Assembly (NCBI GenBank): GCA_036583965.1
Contig: JAZBQD010000027.1
Span: 20,945,001-21,009,000 of the forward strand
Source: Prunella strophiata
Lineage: Eukaryota; Chordata; Aves; Passeriformes; Prunellidae
DNA length: 64,000 bases
Direction of reading: 5' to 3'
The translations under genes and the position numbers were made by a program. Below, in pieces: positions 53,128-64,000 of the stretch (position 1 is its first letter; each line of letters opens with the position of its first letter). The notes below the pieces were generated by a model, which was given only the letters and a program-made list of their open reading frames with translations, had not been told where the DNA came from and ran no database searches.

Positions 53128-55339
53128 AATTCGGTATCAGGCAGGAACAGCCAGCGTGGAGCAAAACACCTCTTCAGCTCCTCATCTCCAGCCACCTGCA
53201 ACTACAGCCCTGGGCAAAGGGCCTCTTCAAATAACAGGCTACAGTCTGCAAAATAAATTTTAAAATAGGAAATATATTTGTTTTATAATACATTTTTACA
53301 AATACAGCTTACTTAGTACTTGAGAAAATTTGGATAAATTATTCCAGGCAAAATGTGAAGTGAAACATCTCCTCTGCTGTTTAAGAAGTGATATTTAATG
53401 AACTGTTGATTCCCACTGAGTTTGTCAAGGCAAACAAGGGTCTGTATTGATGGGGCAGATATTTCACAACTTTCACTGCCTGAACTGTAGGAAGCATCCC
53501 AGCAATGAGTAGTCCAGAACATGCAGATCCAGTAGCTGTACCATCAGATAAAGAACTTTGATTTTGCATCTTGAGATGACTAAATACATACAATCTGAAT
53601 AATAAAGTCAACTTCAAAGATACATAGCCTCAGTTATAAGAGATGCAATGCAAATATTGACTGTATTAAAATACAGTTAATTTTTTCTGCCTGTTACCAT
53701 GGTATTTTCTGGGTTGTTAATCTCATCACATTTATTTGGCGGGGACTTACTGTTTCTTACACATTTCTTCTAATGTTTGTGTAGAACATTAAAATTCAGA
53801 CATAGAATCATCAACAAAATGTGGTTTTGCACCTTACTATTCAATTTTTTCCACTGCAATTCAGAAACTGGACAACAATATTAAATCCATAGCCCTTAGT
53901 AAAAACCCTTAATTGCTAAAGGAATCACTAAAAAAAAAAAATTATTTAGTGATCCCTCTTAATTACATCTACAAGTTTCCAACATATTGCATTATTTGGC
54001 CCACTTGGATGCAGAACATCAAAAAGCAGTTATTGGAGAGACCTTCTAGGGTGAGAAAATTGTTTTTCTGAAAGCAAGACAGGACAGATAACCAGTGAGG
54101 TTAGTGGTGCACAGAATTGTACAGATTTATGTAGAACTACACCACTTAGGAACCTGGACTATTTTACTCATAGTTCTCATGATATTTGGACTGCTTTTAA
54201 AAATAAGTAAATTAATATTTGCAAAACTATACTTGTTTGTAGCAATAAACAGAAATGTTTAAGATAAAATTAACAATACTTTATTCTGAATTATTTAGAA
54301 TATTTTCATGCTAAGGTATACATAAATATCACATGATATTGAGTCTGCTTCTTACTCAAATAATCTTTTCCCTAATACTCTAAGTTAAAATTTTTACTGT
54401 TACCTTCTGCTAGATCAAAGGTGCAAGTCCTTCACTAAAATTGCCTCTCTACGGAAGGCAGAGCTGTAATCCAACACACATCACACTAGTGATATCATCT
54501 GAAATAAAACACAGATTGACACATTTAATTAGTATGTTGCTCATACCTCTGCATTTTCACCCGTGAAATATTTGAACTGATATTAAGCAATACAAGGTAA
54601 AGCTGTCAGCTTTTCAAATACTATAATATTATGCAGGTCTAAAAGTTTTGCCTGTATTATTTTCTCTTAAGCCCCTTGTCAAATCTGATTTCTGAAGTTA
54701 TTATCAGGCTACAATATCTAAGATATATCTAAGATAGCTTTAAGATACCATGTACCAAAGTAGCAAATCTAATTAGGATGAAATATTTGATCTATAATGG
54801 AAATAACAGTATCTTTTATTTCCAGATGTCTGTACCATATAATCCCCCTCCGACAGCATGCTGAATTTCCTGCCTGTGCTTGCCTTATCTTTTTTGCATA
54901 TTTTTTTCTGATCATTAATACATGCAGCTCTTGATTATAAAACCTTGCCCTCTCATGCAGATCTTTTTACTTCAGCAAAGCCACATTGCATTTTTAACCA
55001 CTGTTCGTGGTTTCCAAAAGCTCTAGATACATTGCCCCTTTCAAATAACACACACCACCTACAGTTCCAGTTCAGTAATAACTAGAAAGATGCAGACATT
55101 AGCACAAGCTATGTATTAAAATTCTTATTATTTCATTATTAAATAGTCCTTCATATAAAATTAATCAATACTTTAGTCAGTGGTGTTAAGTGAATTAGAT
55201 GGTTTTCCAAGAATACAGCCTTAAGGGGGGCGGGAAAAAAATATCCGAGTGTTTGAAAAAAGCAGAGCCCCTTTTCACACGTGTCAGGAAGAGGAGGGAG
55301 GTGGAGCCTCAGTTCTGGCCCTAGTGCATTTCTGCCGCA

Positions 55340-55700
55340 GACGAACTGACATTTGCTCTCTGCTCTCTTTCCCCTTCCCCGGCTATCTTGCAGCGAACGT
55401 GTGCGACAACGAGCTGCTGCACTGCCAGAACGGGGGGACCTGCATCAACAACGTGCGCTGCCAGTGCCCGCCGGCCTACACGGGCATCCTGTGCGAGAAG
55501 CTGCGCTGCGAGCGGGAGCCGGGCGGCTGCGGCCGCGGCTCGGCCCAGGCGCGGGCGGCGCCGGGGCCCGGCCTGGGCCTGGCGCTGGGCCTGGGCCTGC
55601 CCGCGCTGCTCGCCCTGCGCGCCTGCTGAGCCCGCCCCGACACGGCACACGGCCCCGGCGCTCGCCGCTGGGGTCACAGAAGGAAAAACACAGTAAAAAT
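55340..55700. other. CpG-dense island over the last coding exon
   Basis: CpG density and GC content rise sharply at about 55390 and drop again after about 55690, coinciding with the coding part of the terminal exon. A GCGGCCGC octamer lies at 55529-55536. The flanks are AT-rich intron and 3' UTR. Confidence 0.7.
55394..55629 (+). CDS. NTNG1: NTNG1 terminal exon: EGF-like C' region and GPI signal
   Basis: It follows a strong acceptor ending CTTGCAG and begins CGAACGTGTGCG. Two bases complete the codon of whichever exon precedes (Thr after the microexon, Ala after a linker or laminin-EGF 2, Pro after laminin-EGF 3). Then come 77 codons and a TGA at 55627-55629. The first 39 residues, [16 protein letters not shown] ... 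[20 protein letters not shown], form an EGF-like module nearly identical to mammalian netrin-G1. A small-residue region ([15 protein letters not shown]) suitable for GPI attachment follows, then a hydrophobic tail, [18 protein letters not shown]. This tail differs greatly from mammalian netrin-G1, consists largely of Gly, Ala and Leu codons made of G and C, and ends with Arg-Ala-Cys. The in-frame open stretch back to an ATG at 55249 is intronic and lacks any netrin sequence. Confidence 0.96.
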
Positions 55701-56142
55701 AACCGCGTACAAACTAGGAAGGCCGAACTGAGCTAAGCCATATCACTGAGTCACGGACAGGGCTGCGAGTCGGGACTGCTGAGCCCTGACTCGGGACACG
55801 CTGGCAGCTGCCTGTTCTGTCACATCAATCGGCCGCGGGACTGACACGGCTTTGACAGCCCCGGAATGGACCAGAACTCCAACCAGAACTCCAACAACAT
55901 TCGCTGCTCCTCTCTGGTGCGCTCCCGTACCTCCGCCCGGTGTGTGGACTGACCAAACCAAGGCATTCTTTGCTGTCAGTGCATTGTGGGTATAAGGAAA
56001 TCTGTAAAAGCTGCCATATTGGCCTGCTTCTGTCCCCAAATCCTTTCCAACCTGTGCTTTAGTGAACGTTGCTCTGTAACCCTTGTTGGTTGAAAGATTT
56101 CTTTGTCTGATGTTAGTGATGCACATGTGTAACAGCCCCCTC

Positions 56143-56148
56143 AATAAA
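56143..56148 (+). terminator. NTNG1: proximal poly(A) signal AATAAA
   Basis: Canonical hexamer about 514 bases after the stop codon, followed within about 70 bases by TG/T-rich sequence (GATGCTGTGTTC) that could act as a downstream element. Confidence 0.45.
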
Positions 56149-56558
56149 ACTCAAGCCAGTCATATCCTTGTATACCTTAGCAGCACTGCATCAGTAAGAT
56201 GCTGTGTTCACCTACTGTACAAGAGTGGCTATAGGACAAAAAGTGTATTTATCCTTTTGTATTCAAATGAAGTTATTTTTCTTGAAATAATGTACAATGT
56301 AGATTTTTTGTATTATTGCCTATTTGTGTTACCAGACAATTTATTAATGTATTTAATTCTAATCAGGTAAGAGAAAACTATTACTTTTTATTTAGTCCTT
56401 TTCTTTTTCCTTTCATTTAATTGTGCAGAGATTTCTCTGTATGGGCAACGTGCTGGCATCAAAGAATATCAGTTTACATATATAACAAGTGTAATAAGAT
56501 TCCACCAAAGGACATTATAAATGTTTTCTTGTTGCTTTAACACTGGAAGATTTCAAAG

Positions 56559-56564
56559 AATAAA
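56559..56564 (+). terminator. NTNG1: distal poly(A) signal AATAAA
   Basis: Canonical hexamer in CAAAGAATAAAAATTCC, with T-rich sequence 40-60 bases further on (CTGCTCTTTCTTAAGG and CCTTTTTAG). Confidence 0.4.
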
Positions 56565-56996
56565 AATTCCTGCATAAACAGTTCCAGGATGACTTACTGC
56601 TCTTTCTTAAGGCCTTTTTAGAAAGCAAACAAACAAAAAAAGTTTATGTTTTTACCATTCACTATCTGGAAGAAACCCAGATTTAAAAGTGAAAATTGCA
56701 TCATAGCTATCTAACCTCACTTTAATTTTACTGCTGTTACTTTGCAAACTTAAAATGTTAAGGGCATCATTTGCTCGAGGAAGATTTAATCAAATCTGAA
56801 CCTTGAAAAAGGTATGGAAAGTTGAATAGTTCTCATCTTTGTTCTCTCAATTAATCACATACATTATTCCAAAACTAAATTACAAGGTATCATAGAAGCT
56901 GGTCTTTAATTCATACCTTTTTGTGGACTCTGGCAATAAGCAGATAGATCCACAGCTTACATTATTTCTCCAAAAGCTTCATTAAAAATATATGTT

Positions 56997-57014
56997 TATA
57001 TATATATATATATA
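56997..57014. repeat. (TA)n microsatellite
   Basis: Nine uninterrupted TA units downstream of the NTNG1 3' UTR. Confidence 0.95.
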
Positions 57015-59794
57015 CACTAGTCTGCTTAAGAAACTGCAAAAACAGTAGCAATCACAAAAAAGCACCAAGATTTAACTTTTAATAAAGTCAGATTTAATAT
57101 TTAGAAATACTGTCAAAATATACAGCAGCGAGTAGATAAAAAGTGCTGCTCCAGCAAATAAAGTTTGTTTCAAGTATCGCCCAAGGTGTAATAAATTCTC
57201 GTTACTGCCTTTTATTAGGCCAATTACTGAGTGTGACAGAAAAGAATAGCAAGACTAGAGAGGCAAGCCAAAACCACAGCAGTGTTTCAAAGTCCTGGGA
57301 AAAAAAAAATTCTAAAGGTAGCAGGACTGTGTGAATTCATTTCCTGGCAATTTTCATCATAATGGTTATAAATATTTTACCAACATAATAGCCTAGTGTA
57401 GAAAACAATTAATCAGCAAAAGAAAAACTCCTGAGAGAAATAAATTCTACCTGGCTGCCTCTTTCAAACGGTGAACAGCAGAATTTAGGGCACTGCTTTC
57501 TTGGGGAGCCTCCTTCTGCTGAGGAAGCAAGTTTTGCAGGACAGTACCCAACCTCCAGAAGTGGGTAGGGAAACCAGGTCTTCATTTCTAAAAAGAAATA
57601 GGAGTCTGAAAGAATACTATGAAGATGCTGATGACATCAAGAGACAAGCTGCCTCTTCAGGCTGTCACCCTGACCCTCCATCATGTAGCAAGTTTGCTGT
57701 TCACACTTGCACTCATTTGGGGGCTAAATAAGGTAAGGCAGAGAGAAATGAAGTGCTCTGCTGGTTGCCAGCCATGCCTACATGAGATTGCAGGTATATT
57801 TTAGAAGGATGTTTATGAAATAAACAGAAGAGTACACTGAGTAGCCTCAATAAGGAATATAAATGCTAATACAGGTGATGTATAGAGCTGGAGACAACCT
57901 AAAACTAAGTGGATTTCTGATATTAAGATGGGGAACTAAAATTTTCTTATATTACCACAGACCAATTCAGACTGTATAATTATTGCAAAATAAGTGCTTT
58001 ATAATTTTATAATTGTGATTATAAACTCATGGCTTTGTGAAAGTGCTAAGTAAGCATGTTATGCTCCTTGGGTTAGAAGGGGTTCTGCCAGCAGTGCTGA
58101 AGAGTAATGAATATAAGGTCACAATCAACTCAGCTACGTAGCAATTTCATATACTTGGAATCTTTTAAACCAGGGCAGAGTATATGGCTTTTCACATTTT
58201 TAGATACCATTTTGTGCATTTTATCCTCCCTCACCTGTTAATAAAATTACAATTTTATACAGGATTACATTCAGTGGAAAGTCTTCTTATCAATCATGCT
58301 TTTCTTCAGCTTCATTATTTTTTCCTCTAAATTCCACAGAACTTTACTAAATGAAAATTTGAGGGTAAGTTTCTGCTGCTTTATTCCAAGTATATTTCTA
58401 AAATTATGTGTGCATCTTTGAGAGAGATTACAGCACTCTGCATTACTTTACCTGCATTTTTTTACTTAACTCAGTGTAAAATGAAGGCAGAACTTGTTCC
58501 CCACTTCAGAAGCTGTGAAAAACAACAGATTCCTTTTCCTGAGCATGCAGTAGGATCTCTCCATGATAACAGGCAGTCGCAGCATCTGCTTTATTTTTCA
58601 CCAGAAAATACAGAACCCTTCCAACATATTGAGGTTTCTTGGAATGGGTATCCTCTCCCTGCAAATGCCTGTAAAATAACAACACATTGATGATACTGAA
58701 AAAGGCCAACCCAGTCCCAAGGCTAGGATTTTGCTTCTGTATCAAAATGCAGCAAAAGAGACCTACTATGAAATTATCATTTTCTGCCTGATACTTCTTT
58801 CCTGGAAGGTTTCTCATCTAAGAACTGACCAAGCTTTAGATTGCTGAGTTGTCCAGATTATAGTTCAGAGTACAGTGACCCTAAAACTAGCATTCATCAT
58901 GGATTTATTCAGTTATATTAGTTCCAGCTGCTTTGCTAAATCAGGTCACTCCTAGTCAATTTCACTATTCCTGTGTTTGTACCTAGAGAATTGGTTCTGA
59001 TCCAGGATCCACATGTGTTTAACATCTGAAAATAGGGCAGCTTATGACAAGGTGCTGCTTCCTGACAGGAGAACTGCAGATATTTCCACTTCACACCAGC
59101 CATCTTTATCACTGAGAAATAAAGAGAGAGGCATCTGTCTTCATACTGCCTAATTGTTTAAAAACAAACTATCCAAATGGGAAAAAAAATTTAGTCAGAT
59201 GCAAATTGACCCCAGATATTGCCCTCAAAAAAATAATTGATCTAATACTTTATTATGACAGAGCCACAGGTGAGAAGTTATTTCATGTAGTGAACAGAAA
59301 AAAAATAATGTGCAAAAGACTCCTCAAATTTAGAAAGAGTTCTTCTGCTTGCATACAATTTTATACATCTTTCTCATAACTCCAAGACACCAGGGGGATT
59401 TGTTATAACCTCATTGGGATTCTAGGTTTATTAAACCATTGAATTAACTAGATTCATCCATGCATGCAGTTTATTCACCTGTGAGAAATGTGAGTAATAT
59501 TTTTCATAGAATATGCAAGACCAGATTTTCAGACAACCTTCAGCCTAGAATTCATGTTTGTCCTTGCAAATGCAAAGTTGCAGATGTAAATATTAAGACA
59601 TAATCAATTCATTCCCAAGAAAAACTGTACATTTAATTATTTATGGATGCAAACATTTATCCACTACAATTCTGATCTAGTATTATAAATTAAAAATTTT
59701 GTATTAACCAACAATACCTTTCCCACCCTCACACAGTATCAAAAAGAAGAGGATATAAGTATATGCAAAACAAACAAGTAGAGAGGCAGCATTT

Positions 59795-59827
59795 TGCACC
59801 ATATGGTGCATTTCATTTAATGAAATG
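59795..59827. repeat. adjacent palindromes (16-bp and 19-bp)
   Basis: TGCACCATATGGTGCA (59795-59810) is a perfect 16-bp palindrome. It overlaps by two bases a second inverted repeat, CATTTCATT-T-AATGAAATG (59809-59827), with exact 9-bp arms. Confidence 0.9.
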
Positions 59828-61274
59828 AAAGTTCATCACCAGAGCAGTATGTTCACCAAGACACCATTTTGCCATAATATGCAACAGATAAAATTCCAGT
59901 ACGAAGCATATGTTTCCCTTAATTGTTTTTCTGGCCATCATTATCGGTACAGACACAAACATACAGACAATGAAATACTGCTTGAGATTTTTTACAGCCT
60001 CAAATAGTACAGGGAAGACTAATTTATGCAGCTGAGACCTAAACAGATTGTAAAGGCTTCAGCCTTGAGTTTCTGCATACACTGCTATCCAGTGCTCTTG
60101 TCTGAGGAAGGACTGGGATAAAGATCCCAGCATGGAATGCAGTGTATGGGAGTCCCACAGCAGGCAGAAACCCAAGTGCCAGCCCAGGTAGAGAAAGCAC
60201 CACAGCAGGGTGTGAGCCTGGCAGCAGGGGCACGTCTCACCTGGGGACACACCAGGCATCCTCCCCCATCAAAGCCTTGGCAGCTGTTTGCAGATGTGCT
60301 TGTTCCAGTTCCAAGACACCTCCTGAGTACACAGTGCTGCCCAGAGGAGCTGCTGGACACATGCCCAAGTCTACTGTTGTCACTAGAAATACACTTCTTG
60401 TACCAGAAGGAAACTGTTGTTGAGAAACTGAATAGCAGTGTTTTCTGGGGGAGGGGGGGAAGAGGGTCAGAGGTGGGCTCTGGGCTGTGTTTGTCTGTTT
60501 AGAGAAAATGGGACTGGTTTAGGATGAGTATTTTCCATTTCTCATATAGTGCAATTTTCACTCAAGTACTCTCTGCAAGTATTTGTGACACCCAAGAACA
60601 AATAAATAAATTCTGATATTTATATATATGAACATGACTTCTCATGACTTAACAAAAAAAAATTCTCTAATTTCTGATTCAGCTCCACTGAACGAATTGA
60701 TTTTTTTGAATAAATTTTTCTGGTTTGGACATTGATTGTTTTGAGATTAACACATTCTCTGCATTCAGAAGTGCAACACCATTCTACCCAATGAGATGCA
60801 GATCATTCAGACCCTTACCCTGACAGTTTGTGTAAGGCATATTCTAAGTTCCCTGGTTTTAAGAAGCCTTGACCTAGCTGATACTTTCACATCTCTCAGT
60901 GGCTGTATTCAGTGTTACCTGAACAGATAAATGAAAGCATTGCAATCCTTGTACATCTACTGGGAGCATGGCTCACTTTGCACCTAAAAGTAATTGTAGA
61001 GGCAAAATTAGTGGCTGCTGCCTATATTAGTTGTTTGCAATTGACAATACCAAGAAATCTCCTTCAAAGGCTTGGGTCCCTTTGACTGGATTGTGCAAAC
61101 ACATTGAATGAAAAAATGTATTTGCTTGCTATAACTAAATAAATACAAGGCTAAGTCATTCTTACAAGATTCTAATGACACTCAAAGTGAAAGCACTTCC
61201 ATTTATCAAAAGTGAGATACTTCAAAAACCCTCAAAGATACAATAGGGCTCGACTTTTCTTCTCTACAGTCTGT

Positions 61275-61400
61275 AAATGTTCAGATACTTCAGGTATCTT
61301 TTAACAGAGATGAAGAGACTGATTCAGAGAGGTAAATGAAGTTGCCTGAAACAGCCCAAGAAGCAGCTGGCAAAGTCAAGGAACAAATTCACCATGCTCA
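61275..61400 (-). mobile_element. MIR-like SINE remnant
   Basis: AACAGAGATGAAGAGACTGA, TTCAGAGAGGTAAATGAAG, TTGCCTGAAACAGCCCAAG then GAAGCAGCTGGCAAAGTC follow the reverse complement of a MIR core ('acagatgaggaaactgaggcacagagaggttaagtgacttgcccaagg...cagctagtaagt') in order and spacing. Diverged but convincing by eye. Confidence 0.5.
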
Positions 61401-63439
61401 AGCTTTGCAGCACATTGAATGTGAATTGTTACACTACAAGGATATTGAAAAGTTCTTGGTAGCTTTGGTTACAACTACCACTATGTATTGCTTTAGTGTA
61501 CACATAACATAATATTTTTATGCATAACCTATATTACTAATCAGAAAATACAACTTCACACCTCCTCATTTCATAATGAGGATCAAGCCAAATTTGTTCT
61601 CACAAGTAACAAGCAAGACAAACAGATGCATCCCAAATGGTGTGAAATTATTCCTTGCCTGAACAGGTAACTATTCTTATTTAACTTCATTCTTTCTTCA
61701 CTTTATTAAGGGCTGTGAATACCAAGGTCATAAAAAAGATAGTATTCCTGTACTGGTATTTTAATGAGAATAAACAACATATAGTGCTTAATAAATTAAT
61801 GATAACAATAATGTTTTTAACTATCATGATATCTCATAAATTATTTCCTATAACTTAATATTAGTCATCTTAATTGCAGGAGAATTTAACGTATTTACAA
61901 AAATGCACTAAAAATTTAGACAAGTACTAAAATAAATTAATTTTATTGTTTACTTGTTGCTGGTTCTACTGACCTTATGCAAAGTGTATCACATTCTTCT
62001 TTCACAACAGACCTGCAAAATACATGTCCAGCTAAAAGCTATGTATGCCAAAAACCGGTAAGCTAAAATATAACGACAGTCACATTTATAAGTTGAGATC
62101 TGCTCATCTAATAGCACTAAAAAGTATTCACAGGGAATGGAATTCAAATATTAAAACAAAGTTTTCAGCTTCACAGTGTAAAAACTTATAAGGTTAAACA
62201 CAGAAATGAATGTTGGTGCCCACACAGCAGAAACAGGTTACTGAAGATGCAGACCAGCAAGATCAAGATGAAGTAGAACTAAAAGTGGTGTTCTTACTAC
62301 TCATCAGACACAAATTTTACCTCAATCCAAGCAGAAGTGTATATGAAAGGTACTGGAATCCAGAGGGAAACAAAGCAAAAAGGAAAATAAGTCCACTTTT
62401 ATCAAGACTTAAAATATTGTAAAATGAGGAAAACCCAACACCAGGAGAAGGAAAAGAAAGAGAACATAAACCATGCCCAGACTAAAAATATGCCAGATCT
62501 CGGGGAAAAGCCAGTCTAGGCACTACATACATGCTCACAACTCTGTAGGCACAGATTTTAGCATTGTAATCACTGATTTGGAAATTGCAGAATCTGAGCT
62601 TTGCACAGACAAGTCTTCACTTGAGGGTTTCCCCTTGTGTCTGAGTGATGCTCTGCTCATTTACCTGCTGGAAGAGCCCAGGCCCATCAGCACCTCTCCT
62701 TGTCTTTGCTCCAGCTGTGCACTTCACACAAGTCTGGCCATCTAGTCCAGATGTTCTTGAAGCAGATGTTTTTTCCACACATCACAGGCCTGGCACAGTA
62801 AGCACAGTGCAGGAGGAATCCCCTTGCCACAATCTGTGTAATGCCAGCAGTTACACTGGCTCTTTGCCACACACCTCTGAAATCTCTAAAAGTCATTTTT
62901 ATGAGGACATAGAAAATTAAATGTGTTCAGAAGAGAATATTTTCCCTTCTATTGGCATCTGCAGTCACCACATACAACAAGGCCCTGGATGCACTGACTC
63001 ATTTGATGCATGTCTTGTTAACAGCTCTTACCTCTAATTACTGTTGCTTGGAAGGATGGGAGAACTGACATGTAGAACACCCTGGTAGTTACATTTATTA
63101 TACTGCTTCCTTTTGCCATACTCCAGCTTGCTTTCTTCCCTCATGTCAGAGTTTTTGCTATGCCCTCATAAATTATTTTTCTTCCTTTGCTCTGCAGATC
63201 TCCCACAGGCAATAAGTAGGTGGATTGGTACCTATGAATTAATCTTGGCAGTGCTCCTTTGCCTTCCCAGATCTGGTAGAGGCACAAGGACTTTTACAAT
63301 TTGCTCACTGAGTAGGATGCAAGGAACGATGACTAAACTATGTAGATGGAGTGCTGAACAATTTTTTGACAGCTTTCTCATTTACTGACAATATCTAACA
63401 TCAGAATATCTCCCAGACTGTACTGAGGTTAGCCTCATG

Positions 63440-63560
63440 ACACTACAGCAAAGCAAGGAAGTATGTTATTTCCATTTTATTCATAAGGACTGAAGCTTGA
63501 AGATGCTGAGAGACTTACAAACTCAATTACAGAAAAAGAGATTAATTCTGACACCTCGTC
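63440..63560 (-). mobile_element. MIR-like SINE remnant
   Basis: GTTATTTCCATTTTATTCAT, AAGGACTGAAGCTTGAAGAT then GCTGAGAGACTTACAAACTC keep the order of a reverse-complemented MIR core ('ttatccccattttacagatgaggaaactgaggc...'). More diverged than the copy at 61.3 kb. Confidence 0.4.
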
Positions 63561-64000
63561 CACCGCAATAACTGCTGAGACCTACAGTTCCCTACTCCAT
63601 CCAAATTACACAAACCTGAAGTTAAATAGTCTCCCATCTGCATCTTTTTGCCACCCACTTACTTCAGATTATCCCATCCAAGTCTATTTTACATTACACC
63701 TCCCAAAACATTGGAGTTTCAATGTTGTGATATTTAACTCACACATGTGATTTTGCTGGTCTGTTTTTTTCTCTTTGGCACTTCAGTTCAAGACTAGAAG
63801 GAAACCACAACTACTGTTTTGTGATGGGATGTTATATATGAGTCAAAGTAACTGGAAGCATTTTACCAGTAAATTACCAGATAAATTAAAAGACATGCAT
63901 ACAGAAAAAAGGAGAGCACTACAATTCTCTTCCAAAATAAAGAGATTATTATGGGTTTTCTTTCCCCCCTCCTTGTCTGATTTTTATTTAACTGTGTATA

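Larger units (their letters stand above)
31240..55393 (+). other. NTNG1: large last intron of NTNG1
   Basis: 24 kb, the largest intron of the window. It holds a CpG-rich patch (34085-34400), CpG-poor GC-rich patches (about 44100-44430, 47740-48110, 51700-51900), an antisense CR1/L3-like LINE (about 39920-41700), a MIR-like remnant (about 46390-46570), microsatellites and hairpins. No exon was recognised. The acceptor at its end is strong (CTTTCCCCTTCCCCGGCTAT then CTTGCAG). Confidence 0.75.
1..56580 (+). other. NTNG1: NTNG1 (netrin-G1) gene, 3' portion
   Basis: Six exons on the + strand read in order as the C-terminal half of netrin-G1, a GPI-anchored synaptic adhesion protein of the netrin family that binds NGL-1/LRRC4C on partner neurons. 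They encode an Ile-Pro-Ser linker, an alternatively used cysteine-free linker, laminin-EGF 2, laminin-EGF 3, an EGF-like C' region and a GPI signal. Every exon has AG/GT borders, and every junction falls after the first base of a codon, so the reading frame closes across all of them. The left edge is the window edge: exons for the signal peptide, laminin N-terminal domain and laminin-EGF 1 were looked for before 8855 and not found. The right edge is set by the second poly(A) signal and is approximate. Netrin-G2 is the only close alternative; the residues in laminin-EGF 2 and the linker exons fit netrin-G1 better. Confidence 0.95.
55630..56580 (+). other. NTNG1: NTNG1 3' UTR (approximate end)
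   Basis: The non-coding sequence after the stop starts GC-rich and becomes AT-rich after about 55950. Two AATAAA signals occur, at 56143-56148 and 56559-56564, giving a short (about 0.5 kb) and a longer (about 0.95 kb) UTR option. The AT-rich stretch at about 56200-56400 (for example AATGTACAATGTAGATTTTT) is the sort of low-complexity-free sequence expected in a conserved neuronal UTR. The end could lie further right; transcript data would settle it. Confidence 0.55.
56581..64000. other. 3' flanking intergenic sequence
   Basis: 7.4 kb without a recognisable exon on either strand. In mammals the convergent neighbour on this side is VAV3, but nothing resembling a VAV3 exon was seen. It contains a TA microsatellite (56997-57014), palindromes (59795-59827), a CpG-poor GC-rich patch (about 60100-60360) and two MIR-like remnants (about 61275-61400 and 63440-63560). 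Confidence 0.6.

Noticed and set aside
55249..55393. In-frame ATG upstream of the last exon, suggesting a separate short GPI-anchored EGF protein
   Set aside because: The added residues show no signal peptide and include the polypyrimidine tract of the acceptor, so this is intron read-through.
55321..55677. 118-codon minus-strand frame opposite the last exon
   Set aside because: Antisense shadow of a GC-rich coding exon; Ala/Arg/Gln-rich composition only.
56581..64000. Search for exons of the convergent neighbour VAV3
   Set aside because: No SH2 or SH3-like coding sequence seen on the minus strand; the neighbour is probably beyond the window.
1..64000. CRISPR arrays, operons, tRNA or rRNA genes
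   Set aside because: This is vertebrate intronic and intergenic DNA; no regularly spaced repeats or RNA gene structures were found.

Overview
The window is vertebrate nuclear DNA and carries the 3' half of the netrin-G1 gene (NTNG1) on the + strand. It is AT-rich and intron-dominated, with only old, decayed interspersed repeats and no young mammalian-type SINEs. The terminal coding exon is extremely GC-rich. Together these suggest a bird; I cannot place it to order. The protein matches were recognised by eye from knowledge of the family, with no database search.

Layout. Six coding exons are supported, all + strand: a 27-nt microexon (8855-8881); two short cysteine-free linker exons (18472-18537 and 20425-20484), which correspond to the alternatively used 'unknown domain' between the laminin-EGF repeats; laminin-EGF repeat 2 (25498-25665); laminin-EGF repeat 3 (31102-31239); and the terminal exon (55394-55629 coding, then 3' UTR), with the EGF-like C' region and the GPI-anchor signal. 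The signal peptide, laminin N-terminal domain and laminin-EGF 1 must lie to the left of the window. The five internal exons are all multiples of three and interrupt codons at the same place, after base 1. Any subset can therefore be joined in frame, which is the structural basis of the known netrin-G1 isoform diversity.

The rest is intron (1-8854, 8882-18471, 18538-20424, 20485-25497, 25666-31101, 31240-55393) and 3' flanking DNA (about 56580-64000). It contains four degraded CR1/L3-type LINE tracts, all antisense to NTNG1, a few MIR-like SINE remnants, a 39-bp minisatellite (6306-6434), microsatellites, several exact inverted repeats, a CpG-rich intronic patch near 34.1-34.4 kb and some CpG-poor GC-rich patches. 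I see no second protein-coding gene, tRNA, rRNA or CRISPR array.

The most interesting elements are the symmetric-exon cassette, the microexon that appears to complete the last cysteine codon of laminin-EGF 1, the matched atypical donors on the two linker exons, and the low-complexity Gly/Ala/Leu GPI signal in the GC-rich last exon.
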